Origin: Pseudohongiella sp.
GTDB taxonomy: Bacteria; Pseudomonadota; Gammaproteobacteria; Pseudomonadales; Pseudohongiellaceae
Length of the DNA stretch: 64,000 nucleotides
Direction: 5' to 3'
Assembly: GCA_030696315.1 (NCBI GenBank)
Contig: JAUYSM010000060.1
Coordinates: 1-64,000 of the forward strand
Shown here: in pieces, positions 15,781 through 25,491 of the stretch
Layout: the number at the start of each line of letters is the position of its first letter
How positions within the stretch are numbered: position 1 is the first letter of the stretch
The notes under the pieces: model-generated
Told to the model about the DNA's origin: nothing
Database searches by the model: none
The model's input: the letters and a program-made list of their open reading frames with translations, nothing else
Position numbers and translations under genes: made by a program

Positions 15781-16398
15781 GTGCGCGCAATAAGCCGTCA
15801 TAGCGTATTGGTGATGCTGCTGGTGTTGTTTGCCGGCATCAGCATTGGGTCTCTGGCTCAGGCTCCAACTGACCTGACGCAATTGATGCGTGCTGGTGAG
15901 AACGGTGACGCTGCTGCACAATTTGATTTGGGCAACCGTTTTCTTAATGGAACTGGCGTAGAGCAAGATAATTTTGAAGCCTTGCGATGGTTCACCTTGG
16001 CGGCCGAGCAGGAAAATCGTAATGCGCAGTACAACATTGCGGTGATGTATCTGAATGGCATAGGTGTTATCAAAGATGCCGAGCAGGCAATCGCCTGGTT
16101 TCTGCGAGCGGCTGAAAATGGTGATCCTCCCTCCCAGTTTACCCTTGGTATCGCATTATTTAATGGCCAGTTAGGCGTACCGCAAAACACAGCGGAGGCT
16201 TATAAATGGTTTACCTTGGCGGGCGCTGCCGGACACCAAAGTGCGGCAGCCAATGCAGTATTGGTTCAGGAACTGTTACCCCCCGAAGATGTGATTGCGA
16301 TGCAGGAAGCAGCCAAGGCCTGGATTGCCGCTTATAAGGTACGTCAGGCATCACAAGTGGCGCAGCCTGTAACCGGCTCGGCAGAACCGCAATCATGA
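15781..16398 (+). CDS. Exported Sel1-repeat protein 2
   Basis: 205 residues from a GTG start. Signal peptide (LVMLLVLFAGISIGSLAQA). Three clear Sel1 repeats: AQFDLGNRFLNGTGV, AQYNIAVMYLNGIGV and SQFTLGIALFNGQLGV, each followed by a WF(T/L)xAA(E/G) helix. Sel1 repeats are 36-residue alpha-alpha units that bind other proteins. The stop overlaps the next start (ATGA), so it is coupled to the third family member. Periplasmic; partner unknown. Confidence 0.88.
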   Translation: MRAISRHSVLVMLLVLFAGISIGSLAQAPTDLTQLMRAGENGDAAAQFDLGNRFLNGTGVEQDNFEALRWFTLAAEQENRNAQYNIAVMYLNGIGVIKDAEQAIAWFLRAAENGDPPSQFTLGIALFNGQLGVPQNTAEAYKWFTLAGAAGHQSAAANAVLVQELLPPEDVIAMQEAAKAWIAAYKVRQASQVAQPVTGSAEPQS

Positions 16399-17147
16399 TC
16401 AATCCCATTCACGATCTGGCGCAATCTCAAACGCATTTTTCGCGCCAGAACAAGGATCGCTTCTATCTGTTAAAACTGCTTCTGATGGTAAGTGGGCTTC
16501 TGATAGGTAGCGTGTTTCTGACTACCAAGGCGTCTGCTCAGATACAGATTGCAGACGAAAACATTGAATTGCCGGACTATAAAGCTTACGAAACAGGTCT
16601 GGATGCGGCATACGCAGGTGACTATGTGACCGCCCTGCGTGAATTTACCATTGCCGCAGACGCAGGTTTACATCTTGCTCAATATAATCTGGGTGTTATG
16701 TATTACACCGGTGAAGGTGTAGCGCAGGATTATGCATTGGCATTCAAATGGACTCGTATGGCTGCCGAACAGGGGCATATCAATGCGCAGTTTAATCTGG
16801 GGACTTTGTACTACAACGGTTTGGGCATGCGTTCATCGCTCTTTACGCATTGGCCGTTGTCATTGATTTTTCAGCAATCAAATTTTGAGGAAGCTGTTAA
16901 GTGGTATGGTTATGCTGCCGAGTATGATCACGGGGAAGCGCAGTATAATCTGGCGACCATGTATGAAAAAGGCGAAGGCGTCGCGCAGGATCTGATAAAA
17001 GCCCATATGTGGGCAAGACTTGCCTTTGACAATGAAGTGCCCGACGCCACGCTTTTATATAACTCGCTCACTGCTCGACTGACCTCTGCTCAGCGTGAAG
17101 AGGCCGGGCGAGTATATGCTCAGTGGGTGCTGGAGTTCAGAGGCTGA
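16395..17147 (+). CDS. Exported Sel1-repeat protein 3
   Basis: 250 residues, starting 4 nt inside the preceding gene. After a basic N-region comes a hydrophobic core (LLLMVSGLLIGSVFLTTKASA), a signal peptide or anchor. Repeats: AYAGDYVTALREFTIAADAG, AQYNLGVMYYTGEGV, AQFNLGTLYYNGLGM and AQYNLATMYEKGEGV. An insertion (RSSLFTHWPLSLIFQQSN) splits repeats three and four. It ends 9 bp before the convergent sufE, so the operon stops here. A periplasmic scaffold is likely; three paralogues in a row suggest local duplication. Confidence 0.88.
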   Translation: MINPIHDLAQSQTHFSRQNKDRFYLLKLLLMVSGLLIGSVFLTTKASAQIQIADENIELPDYKAYETGLDAAYAGDYVTALREFTIAADAGLHLAQYNLGVMYYTGEGVAQDYALAFKWTRMAAEQGHINAQFNLGTLYYNGLGMRSSLFTHWPLSLIFQQSNFEEAVKWYGYAAEYDHGEAQYNLATMYEKGEGVAQDLIKAHMWARLAFDNEVPDATLLYNSLTARLTSAQREEAGRVYAQWVLEFRG

Positions 17148-17155
17148 TTTTTTTG

Positions 17156-17569
17156 TTATGCTGCAAGCGATTGAATACGTGCCACCATGGCTTGTAATCC
17201 GCTGCCGCGGGTTGTGCTCAAATGTCGCATCAGGTCGATTGATTCAAAAAAACCCTGGATGTCAAAAGCACGAATTTCTTCAGGAGTTTTGCCGTTATAC
17301 GCGGCCATCACAATCGCTAACAGACCTTTGACAATAAACGCATCACTGTCCACATTGAAGTAAAGCCGCCCTGCTCTGTTTTCACTGCTAAGCCAGACCT
17401 TGCTCTGACATCCGCGAATCAGGTTCTCATCAATGTGATCTATGGTGTCCATCGCGGGCAGTTCTTTGCCCAGATCAATAATGTAGCGATAACGATCATC
17501 CCAGCTGTCAAAAAAAGACAGGTTATCGATGATGTCTGCGCTGGTGATATCAATACCAAACGTTTTCAT
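17156..17569 (-). CDS. sufE: Cysteine desulfuration protein SufE
   Basis: 137 residues, usual length. The sulfur-acceptor Cys54 lies in IRGCQSKVW, the SufE/CsdE signature. SufE takes persulfide sulfur from SufS and passes it to the SufBCD scaffold. It is the last gene of the suf operon and starts 3 bp after sufT. The partner sufS lies in the same operon, so SufE rather than CsdE is the better name. Confidence 0.95.
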   Translation of the reverse strand: MKTFGIDITSADIIDNLSFFDSWDDRYRYIIDLGKELPAMDTIDHIDENLIRGCQSKVWLSSENRAGRLYFNVDSDAFIVKGLLAIVMAAYNGKTPEEIRAFDIQGFFESIDLMRHLSTTRGSGLQAMVARIQSLAA

Positions 17570-17571
17570 GA

Positions 17572-18105
17572 TTAATAGAACATCCCGGTTTCCAGTTGCG
17601 CTTCTTCGCTCATGCGATCGCGGCTCCAGGGTGGATCGAACACCAGTTCAACTTTCACGTCTTTGACGTTTGGTACTTTTTTGACTCTGTATTCTACGTC
17701 ACCCACCAGTACAGGACCCATGCCGCAACCCGGGGCAGTCAGTGTCATGTCGATGTGTACGGTATTGCTGTTGTGATCTACGGATACCTTGTAAATCAAT
17801 CCAAGATTGACCAAATCTACTGGAATCTCCGGATCAAATACGGTGCCTAATGCCTGCCAGACCTGATCCTCGTGGATTTTGTCGTCGATAGCGGGTGGGA
17901 AACTCAAGGTTTCAGCTTGTAACCCGAGTTTGGCGGCATCCGTTCCATCCACGCGCAGCATCTGGCCGTTATGCACAATCGTGTAGTTGCCGCCCAATGC
18001 CTGGGTGATGCTGACAAAACTGTTTTTCGGGACAGTCACAGGTGTGCCATCTGGCACTCTGCGCGCCGGGCAGTCTTCCTGTGCCACTACCATTTGTCTT
18101 TGCAT
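17572..18105 (-). CDS. sufT: Fe-S assembly protein SufT (DUF59/MIP18 family)
   Basis: 177 residues. The C-terminal DUF59 domain carries VWQALGTVFDPEIPVDLVNLGLIYKV and DMTLTAPGCGMGP, where the Cys is the conserved one. The N-terminal ~70 residues (PVTVPKNSFVSITQALGGNYTI) are the extension typical of SufT. SufT assists maturation of Fe-S proteins under high demand. It lies between sufA and sufE, with 17 and 2 bp gaps, so it is in the same transcript. Confidence 0.93.
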   Translation of the reverse strand: MQRQMVVAQEDCPARRVPDGTPVTVPKNSFVSITQALGGNYTIVHNGQMLRVDGTDAAKLGLQAETLSFPPAIDDKIHEDQVWQALGTVFDPEIPVDLVNLGLIYKVSVDHNSNTVHIDMTLTAPGCGMGPVLVGDVEYRVKKVPNVKDVKVELVFDPPWSRDRMSEEAQLETGMFY

Positions 18106-18122
18106 TCAGCTGTCCATGTTAA

Positions 18123-18491
18123 TCAATTGATAGAGAAACTCTCGCCACAACCGCAATGATCTTTGGCGTTAGGATTGAGAAACCGCAATTGGCGGTTGAC
18201 ACCTTCAGTCACTAAATCAATCTGAGTACCATTCACGACATTAAGGCTCGCGCGATCAATCAGCAACTCAACGCCCTCTTCCAATGTCTGACGCAAATCT
18301 TGTTGGTTTATCTCAGGCACCAGATCAATCACATACATAAAGCCCGTGCATCCGCTCTCTTTGACGCTCAATCGAACTGCTCGCGCAGACTGATCATTTT
18401 TCAATTGGCGCCTGAAGTGCGCGACTGCTGATGGCGTGACCGACACTGGCTCAGCAGGAAACATCTGTGGATCAAAACTCTTAACACTCAT
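18123..18491 (-). CDS. sufA: A-type Fe-S carrier SufA/IscA-like
   Basis: 122 residues. The three conserved cysteines are present: one in VKESGCTGFMYVI and two in the C-terminal CGCGESF. A-type carriers hold or hand on Fe-S clusters. Its place within the suf operon supports SufA over IscA or ErpA. The first ~20 residues are a short extension. A 56-bp gap separates it from sufS. Confidence 0.92.
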   Translation of the reverse strand: MSVKSFDPQMFPAEPVSVTPSAVAHFRRQLKNDQSARAVRLSVKESGCTGFMYVIDLVPEINQQDLRQTLEEGVELLIDRASLNVVNGTQIDLVTEGVNRQLRFLNPNAKDHCGCGESFSIN

Positions 18492-18547
18492 CTTATTTCC
18501 TCTCAGACGTCAGAATACCCTGGTGAAAATAAATCTGTTTTTTATAT

Positions 18548-19786
18548 CTATGACAATAATTGCCTGACTTTTTCCAGCGCAACAAACAGCCGGTCAATGT
18601 CTTCAAACGTGTTATAAAAACTGAAACTGGCTCTCACTGTGCCCGGAATACCATATTGTTGCATGATGGGCTGCGCACAGTGATGACCTGTACGCACGGC
18701 GACACCTTGTTGATCCAACAGCATGCCGATGTCAGAGGGATGCATCCCGTCCAGTGTAAAACCCAGAACGGCTGCTTTTGAAGCGGCCGTTCCAATGATC
18801 TTTAAACCTGGCACTGCCAAGGCTTTGGCTGTCGCATAGGCCAGCAAAGCGTCTTCATGAGCTGCCATTGCTGCACGATCCTGCAAATTCAGATAGTCGA
18901 TGGCAGCAGCCAAGCCAATGGCAGCAGCAATGTCTGGTGTGCCGGCTTCAAACTTGTAAGGAAGTTGATTAAAAGTTGTTCCGTCAAAACTGACGGTTTC
19001 GATCATCTCACCACCACCCTGATACGGGGGCATCTGCTCCAGCAATTCACGTTTGCCGTATAACACGCCAATACCTGTTGGCCCAAATAATTTGTGCCCG
19101 GAAAACACGTAAAAATCGCAGTCCATGGCCTGCACATCCAACGGCCAATGAGCAATGGCCTGTGCGCCGTCCACCAACACTTTGGCACCGACAGCGTGTG
19201 CGAGTTTAATCATTTGCTCTATCGGATTGATGGTACCCAGCGCATTCGATACATGATTGACCGCAAGTAATTTTACGCGATCATCCAGTAATGCCTTAAG
19301 CGCGGCCATATCAATGGTGCCAGTCTCATCTACAGGAACAGCAACAACGCTGGCCCCGGTTTTTTCAGCAATCATTTGCCACGGCACAATGTTGGAGTGA
19401 TGCTCAAGCGCTGGAACCAGAATACGATCCCCTGCTTTAAGATTTGCACCGCCCCAGCTTGCAGCCACCAGATTGATTGATTCGGTGGCACCTCGTGTCC
19501 AGATGATTTGTCCTGTGCTTTTGGCGTTTATAAAATCCGCGACGGTTTTTCGCGCCGACTCGAATCTGGCCGTTGCACGATCACTCAGAGTATGGGCACC
19601 GCGATGCACATTGCTGTTGTCGTGAGTGTAATAGTGCACGATCGCGTCGATCATTGCCTGAGGCTTTTGAGTGCTTGCGGCATTGTCCAAATAAACCAAT
19701 GGCTTACCGTTGATACTTTGATTCAGAATAGGGAAATCTGCCCGTATTTTTTGGACATCAAATGCTGTTTGTGGCACTGATTTCAA
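18548..19786 (-). CDS. sufS: Cysteine desulfurase SufS
   Basis: 412 residues, a group II desulfurase. The PLP-binding Lys is in VFSGHKLFGPTGIG and the catalytic Cys in RTGHHCAQPIMQ, on the short loop that needs SufE. It releases sulfur from cysteine as a persulfide for Fe-S assembly. The start is TTG at 19786 with GGAG eight bases upstream, overlapping the sufD stop by 4 nt. In the operon it follows sufD. Confidence 0.96.
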   Translation of the reverse strand: MKSVPQTAFDVQKIRADFPILNQSINGKPLVYLDNAASTQKPQAMIDAIVHYYTHDNSNVHRGAHTLSDRATARFESARKTVADFINAKSTGQIIWTRGATESINLVAASWGGANLKAGDRILVPALEHHSNIVPWQMIAEKTGASVVAVPVDETGTIDMAALKALLDDRVKLLAVNHVSNALGTINPIEQMIKLAHAVGAKVLVDGAQAIAHWPLDVQAMDCDFYVFSGHKLFGPTGIGVLYGKRELLEQMPPYQGGGEMIETVSFDGTTFNQLPYKFEAGTPDIAAAIGLAAAIDYLNLQDRAAMAAHEDALLAYATAKALAVPGLKIIGTAASKAAVLGFTLDGMHPSDIGMLLDQQGVAVRTGHHCAQPIMQQYGIPGTVRASFSFYNTFEDIDRLFVALEKVRQLLS

Positions 19787-21186
19787 GGTTCTGCTCCAGA
19801 GTCGGTTGCAGGCTTGATATCGCTAACAAGACTGCGATCTTCTGAGAACCTGTTACGCAACCAGGCCTCCAGCCAGACTCGCAATGGTTCTATTGTCAGC
19901 GATGACAACAATTCATTGATAAAACCAAAACTCAACATGGTGCGCGCGTTTGCAGGACTGATGCCACGACTGAGCAAGTAATACAGCGCGGTTTCATCCA
20001 ACTGGCTGATAGTAGCGCCATGCGCGCACTTGACATCATCAGCGTAAATTTCAAGCTCAGGTTTAGTATAGATCTCAGCGCTGTTTGAGGTCAGCAAATT
20101 GCGATTGCTCATTTCTGCGAGTGTTTTTTGGGCGTCTTCAAAAATGTGAATCCGTCCATTAAACACAGCTTTTGCCTTGTTTCCGACAATACCCCGGAAT
20201 ACTTGCTGGCTGGTACAGTTGGGAACGCGGTGCTCGATGCAGGTATGGTAATCAACCTGTTGATCATGGCGTGCCAGATAAACACCATCAAAGCTCAGGG
20301 AGGCACCCTGGCCACAATGATTCAACTGGTAGTCGATACGTTTGAGCTGGCTGCCTTCCGACAAAGTAAAACCATTCAGCACTGCATCACGCATCAGATT
20401 GACATGCACTGCGCCGACATGGATTGCGGCCTCATGTTCAAGATTCAAGCGAGTGTGATGCAACTGCGCATTTGGTCCCAGCTGAATTTCAGTCAAGGTG
20501 TTCACAAAACCATTGTTGCCTGATACGTGCTCTGAGCTCAGAAAGTGTTCAATAATTTGAGCACTGGCGCCCTGCTCAAGCACTACCAGTGTGCGCAGAT
20601 TTGCGACCACATTGTGTTGTGCTGTACTGACGTAAACCAGATAAACAGGCTTTTCAAGTACCACGTTGCGTGCCACATGTATCAGCAAACCATCCAGCGT
20701 CCAGGCACCGTTTAATGAGGCAAACAAATTGCGCCGTGCCGGGTCTACTGTTCCAGCCACTTTACCAAGATTGGCTTCAATCACATCAGTAGCCAGATTG
20801 TCTGCTTGCGAAAACAGGCAAATCCCCTCGGGCATAGTGTCTGACGCTGCTGCATCAAGCACTCCGTCAACAAATACCAAACGCGTTGCATGCATTGGGA
20901 TCAATTGTGTTGCCAGACACTCGGCGGATGCAGAAGAACCTGCAGCCCAAACAGCGGTCTCATTTGACTGCAGTGCCTGAACCGAGGTGTATTTCCAGTG
21001 TTCGAGTTTTCGACCGGGCCAGGTAGCACGCTCAAATTCGCTTGCCCCCTGCTCGCGCAGGCTTGACAGCAAATGCCCATGACTCGCGGCCACAGATTGC
21101 TGTTTGGCCATCATCAGAGCATGTCGCTGAAATGCGCTCATTGGCGCCGGGATAGATTGCCGACTGTTTGTCATGCGTGCGGACAT
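19783..21186 (-). CDS. sufD: Fe-S scaffold subunit SufD
   Basis: 467 residues from ATG 21186, just after the sufC stop, with GAGGG ten bases ahead; the frame is open 27 nt further but that would overlap sufC. The beta-helix core and C-terminal part (AMFNGRIHI-type AVFNGRIHIFEDAQ, then ARTMLSFGFINELL) match SufD. It forms the SufBC2D scaffold with SufB and SufC. Weakly conserved N-terminus, normal for SufD. Stop overlaps sufS. Confidence 0.94.
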   Translation of the reverse strand: MSARMTNSRQSIPAPMSAFQRHALMMAKQQSVAASHGHLLSSLREQGASEFERATWPGRKLEHWKYTSVQALQSNETAVWAAGSSASAECLATQLIPMHATRLVFVDGVLDAAASDTMPEGICLFSQADNLATDVIEANLGKVAGTVDPARRNLFASLNGAWTLDGLLIHVARNVVLEKPVYLVYVSTAQHNVVANLRTLVVLEQGASAQIIEHFLSSEHVSGNNGFVNTLTEIQLGPNAQLHHTRLNLEHEAAIHVGAVHVNLMRDAVLNGFTLSEGSQLKRIDYQLNHCGQGASLSFDGVYLARHDQQVDYHTCIEHRVPNCTSQQVFRGIVGNKAKAVFNGRIHIFEDAQKTLAEMSNRNLLTSNSAEIYTKPELEIYADDVKCAHGATISQLDETALYYLLSRGISPANARTMLSFGFINELLSSLTIEPLRVWLEAWLRNRFSEDRSLVSDIKPATDSGAEP

Positions 21187-21188
21187 AC

Positions 21189-21938
21189 TCAGACGCCCTC
21201 TTTTTCCAGCCAACCGTAACCTTTGGCTTCCAGCTCTTTAGCCAGCTCTTTATCACCTGTGCGGACAATCCTGCCATTTGCCAGTACGTGCACGTAATCC
21301 GGCACGATAAAATCCAGCAAACGCTGATAATGTGTTACCACAATAAAACTGCGCGCGCTGTCGCGCATCGCGTTGACTCCGGCGGCAACTACCTGCAGGG
21401 CATCAATGTCGAGCCCGGAGTCCGTTTCATCCAAGATACAAAGACGCGGTTCTAACAGCATCATTTGCATGATCTCATTGCGCTTTTTTTCGCCACCCGA
21501 AAAACCTTCGTTCACGCCCCTTTTCAGAAATGCCGGGTCCAGACTGACCTTCTGGCTGCATTCACGTGCCAGTTTCATGAAGTCAAACGAGGACAGCTCA
21601 GGCAGACCCAGGTGTTTGCGGCGAGCATCAACTGACGCTTTAAGGAACTCCATGTTACTGACACCCGGGATTTCTACCGGGTATTGAAAGGCCAGAAACA
21701 CACCTTCTCGGGCGCGTTCTTCGACCTCTAGCTCAAACAGATTTTTACCGTTAAAGGTGACGTCACCTGATACCACGTCATAACCGGCACGCCCTGTGAG
21801 CACATTGCCCAACGTACTTTTGCCGGCACCATTGGGGCCCATAATAGCGTGTACTTCGCCGGGTTTGATGCTCAGGTTCAATCCGTTCAGAATCTGTTTG
21901 CCTTCTACTTTGGCAACCAGTTCGTGTATATCCAGCAT
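21189..21938 (-). CDS. sufC: Fe-S assembly ATPase SufC
   Basis: About 250 residues from the ATG at 21938 (MLDIHELVAKVEGK), the usual family start, with GGAAA upstream. Longer reading would run into sufB. Walker A GPNGAGKST, signature LKRGVNEGFSGGEKKRNEI, and Walker B LCILDETDSGLDIDAL. It is an ABC-type ATPase, soluble, that drives the SufBD scaffold. 25 bp separate it from sufB. Confidence 0.96.
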   Translation of the reverse strand: MLDIHELVAKVEGKQILNGLNLSIKPGEVHAIMGPNGAGKSTLGNVLTGRAGYDVVSGDVTFNGKNLFELEVEERAREGVFLAFQYPVEIPGVSNMEFLKASVDARRKHLGLPELSSFDFMKLARECSQKVSLDPAFLKRGVNEGFSGGEKKRNEIMQMMLLEPRLCILDETDSGLDIDALQVVAAGVNAMRDSARSFIVVTHYQRLLDFIVPDYVHVLANGRIVRTGDKELAKELEAKGYGWLEKEGV

Positions 21939-21963
21939 AATCATTTTCCGTTTGTAATTGAAA

Positions 21964-23400
21964 CTAACCAACTGACCCTTCGAGGCTGACTTCCAGCAGT
22001 TTGCCGGCTTCCACCGCAAACTCCATGGGCAGTTCTTTAAAAACTTCCCGACAAAAGCCATTCACAATCATCGACACGGCTTTTTCTGCATCCAGACCGC
22101 GTTGCTGACATAAAAACAACTGATCATCGCTGACTTTGGAGGTAGTCGCTTCGTGCTCGATCACCGCAGAAGCGTTTTTGGTTTCGATATAGGGGAATGT
22201 ATGTGCGCCGCAACGATCACCAATTAACAGTGAGTCACACTGAGTATAGTTACGAGCGCCTTCCGCAGTTGGATTGATACGCACCAATCCGCGATAGGCA
22301 CTGTTACTGCGACCAGCGGAAATACCTTTGGCAACAATCGTTGAGCGCGTATTTTTACCAAGATGAATCATCTTGGTGCCGGTGTCGGCTTGTTGAAAAT
22401 TATTAGTCAGTGCAACTGAGTAAAACTCACCTACACTGTTATCACCTTTGAGAATACAGCTAGGGTATTTCCATGTCACGGCCGAGCCGGTTTCTACCTG
22501 TGTCCAGGAGATGCGCGCATTTTTGTGCGCCACGCCGCGTTTGGTAACAAAGTTGTAAATACCGCCTTTGCCTTCCTTGTCGCCGGGATACCAGTTCTGC
22601 ACTGTGGAGTACTTGATTTGTGCATCATCCAGGGCCACCAGCTCTACAACGGCTGCGTGTAGCTGATTCTCATCACGCATTGGGGCGGTGCAGCCCTCCA
22701 GGTAACTCACATGAGATCCTTCATCGGCGATGATCAAGGTACGCTCAAATTGTCCGGTGTTTAATTCGTTGATACGAAAATACGTGGACAATTCCATCGG
22801 GCAACGCACACCTTTGGGTATGTATACAAAGGAGCCATCTGAAAACACAGCAGAATTAAGTGCTGCATAAAAATTGTCTTTTTGGGGTACAACCGAGCCC
22901 ATATACTTTTTGATGAGTTCAGGGTACTCACGAATAGCATCACTGATCGGGCAAAAAATTACGCCAACTTCACGCAGTTTTTCGCGGAAAGTAGTCACGA
23001 CCGAGACAGAGTCGAACACCACATCAACAGCAACGCCTGCCAGTGCGGCTTGCTCATGAAGGGGAATACCGAGTTTTTCGTATGTGGCGATCAACTCCGG
23101 ATCAACCTCATCGAGGCTTTTGGGGCGATCTTTCATACTTTTGGGCGCGCTGTAGTAAGAGATGGATTTAAAATCAATCTCTGGATAATGTACGTGCGCC
23201 CATGTGGGCTCCGCCATTTCTCGCCATGCGCGGTAGGCTTTCAGTCGCCACTCCAGCATCCACTCCGGCTCCTGCTTCTGTGCTGATATAAAACGCACAG
23301 TGTCCTCATCCAGACCAGGGGCCAGCGTGTCAGACTCAATCGCCGAGTGAAAACCGGCAGCGTATTCCTTGCGGATCAGGCTTTCGACTTGCTCACTCAT
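21964..23400 (-). CDS. sufB: Fe-S scaffold subunit SufB
   Basis: 478 residues, usual size. Highly conserved blocks: [38 protein letters not shown], and the C-terminal [13 protein letters not shown] and [17 protein letters not shown]. SufB is the main subunit on which the nascent cluster is built. First gene of the operon; GAGGT seven bases before the ATG. The promoter region upstream carries an IscR-like box, so the whole sufBCDS-A-T-E set is probably repressed when Fe-S supply is sufficient. Confidence 0.97.
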   Translation of the reverse strand: MSEQVESLIRKEYAAGFHSAIESDTLAPGLDEDTVRFISAQKQEPEWMLEWRLKAYRAWREMAEPTWAHVHYPEIDFKSISYYSAPKSMKDRPKSLDEVDPELIATYEKLGIPLHEQAALAGVAVDVVFDSVSVVTTFREKLREVGVIFCPISDAIREYPELIKKYMGSVVPQKDNFYAALNSAVFSDGSFVYIPKGVRCPMELSTYFRINELNTGQFERTLIIADEGSHVSYLEGCTAPMRDENQLHAAVVELVALDDAQIKYSTVQNWYPGDKEGKGGIYNFVTKRGVAHKNARISWTQVETGSAVTWKYPSCILKGDNSVGEFYSVALTNNFQQADTGTKMIHLGKNTRSTIVAKGISAGRSNSAYRGLVRINPTAEGARNYTQCDSLLIGDRCGAHTFPYIETKNASAVIEHEATTSKVSDDQLFLCQQRGLDAEKAVSMIVNGFCREVFKELPMEFAVEAGKLLEVSLEGSVG

Positions 23401-23422
23401 GATGTACCTCGTAAATGACGCG

Positions 23423-23456
23423 AATTATTAAGTATCCGACTAATTTAGTCAACTAT
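23423..23456 (-). promoter_or_regulatory. suf promoter with IscR type-1-like binding site
   Basis: Read on the minus strand, TTGACT (23447-23452) and TAATAA (23425-23430) form a -35/-10 pair 16 bp apart. Over the -35 lies a 25-bp palindromic site (23432-23456) with ATA, GACT, an A/T centre, AGTC and GGATA, matching nearly all positions of the IscR type-1 consensus as I recall it. [2Fe-2S]-IscR binding there would block RNA polymerase. No iscR gene is in the window. Confidence 0.75.
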
Positions 23457-23477
23457 TATGCCGGTCTGTGCTGAAGC

Positions 23478-24926
23478 TCACTGGACAGGCTCGATAGTAT
23501 AACAAGGATTGTAAGACTCTCTGATCAGCTTCATACGCCCAGCCTCAACAAAATCGCGTAACAATTCGTCCATCGCGCCCATCATGGCTCGGTCCCCGCG
23601 CAATACAAATGGGCCGTACTCGCGTACCAGCCTGACCCCTTTTTCTTTGACATTACCCGCCACAATGCCCGAGAACGCCCGGCGCAAATTGACAACCAGT
23701 TCAGACGCTGGAAGGTTTTTGGATAATTCAAGCGCAGCCATATTTTTATGATTGACGTTAAAGGGGGACTTCATTTGTTCGGGAATATGTAAAAGCCAGC
23801 TGTAATAGTATGCATCCCTGGTTTTGCGTCGACTTTCACTGACTTGTCCCATACCTTTTTTCATCATTTTTGCGACGCCTACCGGATCATCCTCAACGAT
23901 CTTGTAATAGTTTCTTACATGTTCGCCCAGTGTTTGCACCAGAAAGCGATCGATACGCTGGAAGTACCCCTTACTGCACGATGGTGCCGCAAAGACTACT
24001 GGCAAGTGGATGTCAGCGTTTCTGGGATCCATCAATGTACCCAACAAGAACAAAATCTCTTCGAGTGTGCCGACGCCACCGGGAAAAACGATAATGCCGT
24101 GAGCGATACGCACAAAAGCCTCAAGTCGCTTTTCGATATCCGGCATTACCACGAGGTGATTGACGATAGGGTTGGGGGATTCGGCTGCAATGATGCCGGG
24201 TTCACTGATGCCAATATATCGACCATTGCGCAGGCGTTGTTTTGAGTGCCCGATAGTTGCGCCTTTCATTGGCCCCTTCATAGCCCCTGGTCCGCATCCG
24301 GTGCAGATATCCAAGCCTCGCAAGCCCAATTGATAACCAACAGCTTTGCTGTAGTCGTATTCTTCCCGGCTGATTGCGTGTCCACCCCAGCACACAATCA
24401 GATCTGGCAGTAATCGTGGCTGCAAAAGACCCGCGTTGCGCAACACATCAAAGACCAGATTTTTTGTGACATCAGCATGAGAATTAGCGGAAGAATTGAC
24501 ACGAATACTTTCAAAATCGCCCTCTCTAATGTGCTCAGCATTGTCCTTCGGGCGATAGAGTTCGCTGGACACAAACACAATATCACGCAGCACAGAAAAT
24601 AAATGTTCACGCACACCCTTGATGATGACACCGTCAACAAACGCGCAGGCTGGGGCATTTTTCATGCGCAGCTTTATGCCTCTGGTGCGCTGTACGATCT
24701 CTATGCTGAAATCAGGGTAGCGACTGTAGACCTCATCGGCACTATCAAACGAGTCATCGCAATTCAGAACTGCCAGGGCACAACGTCTGAATAGTTCATA
24801 GACTTCGCCATGGCCAATTTCCCGCAAACGTTCCACTTCAATTTGTGATAGCAGTTCCATGCTGCCACTTGGGCTGATGGATGCATCGACGACTGGTGCA
24901 TGACAACTGGACATTGATTCTGACAT
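23478..24926 (-). CDS. ppnN: Pyrimidine/purine nucleotide 5'-monophosphate nucleosidase (LOG family)
   Basis: 482 residues from ATG 24926 (AAGGG eight bases upstream); a TTG at 24956 would add ten. The N-terminus ISPSGSMELLSQIEVERL matches E. coli PpnN, and the central LOG domain has GCGPGAMKGPMKGA and the PGGVGTLEE motif. PpnN hydrolyses nucleoside monophosphates to base and ribose-5-phosphate and is tuned by the alarmone (p)ppGpp in E. coli. Standalone gene, upstream of the suf promoter and divergent from the DUF2750 gene. Confidence 0.93.
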   Translation of the reverse strand: MSESMSSCHAPVVDASISPSGSMELLSQIEVERLREIGHGEVYELFRRCALAVLNCDDSFDSADEVYSRYPDFSIEIVQRTRGIKLRMKNAPACAFVDGVIIKGVREHLFSVLRDIVFVSSELYRPKDNAEHIREGDFESIRVNSSANSHADVTKNLVFDVLRNAGLLQPRLLPDLIVCWGGHAISREEYDYSKAVGYQLGLRGLDICTGCGPGAMKGPMKGATIGHSKQRLRNGRYIGISEPGIIAAESPNPIVNHLVVMPDIEKRLEAFVRIAHGIIVFPGGVGTLEEILFLLGTLMDPRNADIHLPVVFAAPSCSKGYFQRIDRFLVQTLGEHVRNYYKIVEDDPVGVAKMMKKGMGQVSESRRKTRDAYYYSWLLHIPEQMKSPFNVNHKNMAALELSKNLPASELVVNLRRAFSGIVAGNVKEKGVRLVREYGPFVLRGDRAMMGAMDELLRDFVEAGRMKLIRESYNPCYTIEPVQ

Positions 24927-25021
24927 GAGCACTACCCTTTTTACTGAATCCTTCAAGAGGATTTGATGTATCCTGAGTCTGATTCCGCTACAATCGCGGC
25001 CTTCAGCGCAGGAGAACGCTT

Positions 25022-25408
25022 ATGAGCACGGAAAACCAATTCCCCGCTACCCTGGGGGAGAACGAAGAAGCCAATTATGAACTGTTTATTGATCAAGTTC
25101 AGCAAACAGGTCTGGTATGGGGATTATACGGTGACGATGGCTGGGCTATCTGCCCGTCGGTTGAATTTGAAGACACTGAGGTGTTTCCATTCTGGTCAGA
25201 TGAACGTTATGCCGCAGCTCTTTGTACCGAAGAGTGGAAAACCTACGCGCCACGCTCCATCACCCTCGAAGACTTCATGAGCGAGTGGTTGCCGGGCATA
25301 CATGAAGATAATGCGATGGTTGGTCCAAACTGGGATCTGGAAATGAGTGGACTTGAGTTGGAGCCCGCCGACGTGGCTCAAATGCTGTCACCTGAAACCA
25401 ACGACTGA
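25022..25408 (+). CDS. DUF2750 domain protein
   Basis: 128 residues with GGAGAA close upstream. The pattern YELFIDQVQQTGLVWGLYGDDGWAICPS, FPFWSDERYAAALC and FMSEWLPGIHEDNAMVGPNWD is that of the DUF2750 family, small acidic cytoplasmic proteins without known function. It is single and divergent from ppnN, and converges on a dehydrogenase gene across an inverted repeat. Confidence 0.9.
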   Translation: MSTENQFPATLGENEEANYELFIDQVQQTGLVWGLYGDDGWAICPSVEFEDTEVFPFWSDERYAAALCTEEWKTYAPRSITLEDFMSEWLPGIHEDNAMVGPNWDLEMSGLELEPADVAQMLSPETND

Positions 25409-25422
25409 TTATCTGCACGATA

Positions 25423-25469
25423 AACTCAAACACCCGGTCTGGGCGATAGCCAATCCCGGTGTTTGAGTT
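25423..25469. terminator. Inverted repeat between convergent genes, probable terminator
   Basis: AACTCAAACACCCGG and CCGGTGTTTGAGTT pair with one bulged C around an 18-nt loop. It lies between convergent DUF2750 and dehydrogenase genes. There is no immediate T run, so efficiency is uncertain. Confidence 0.5.
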
Positions 25470-25491
25470 GATGTAAGTGCTTTGTAAGCTT

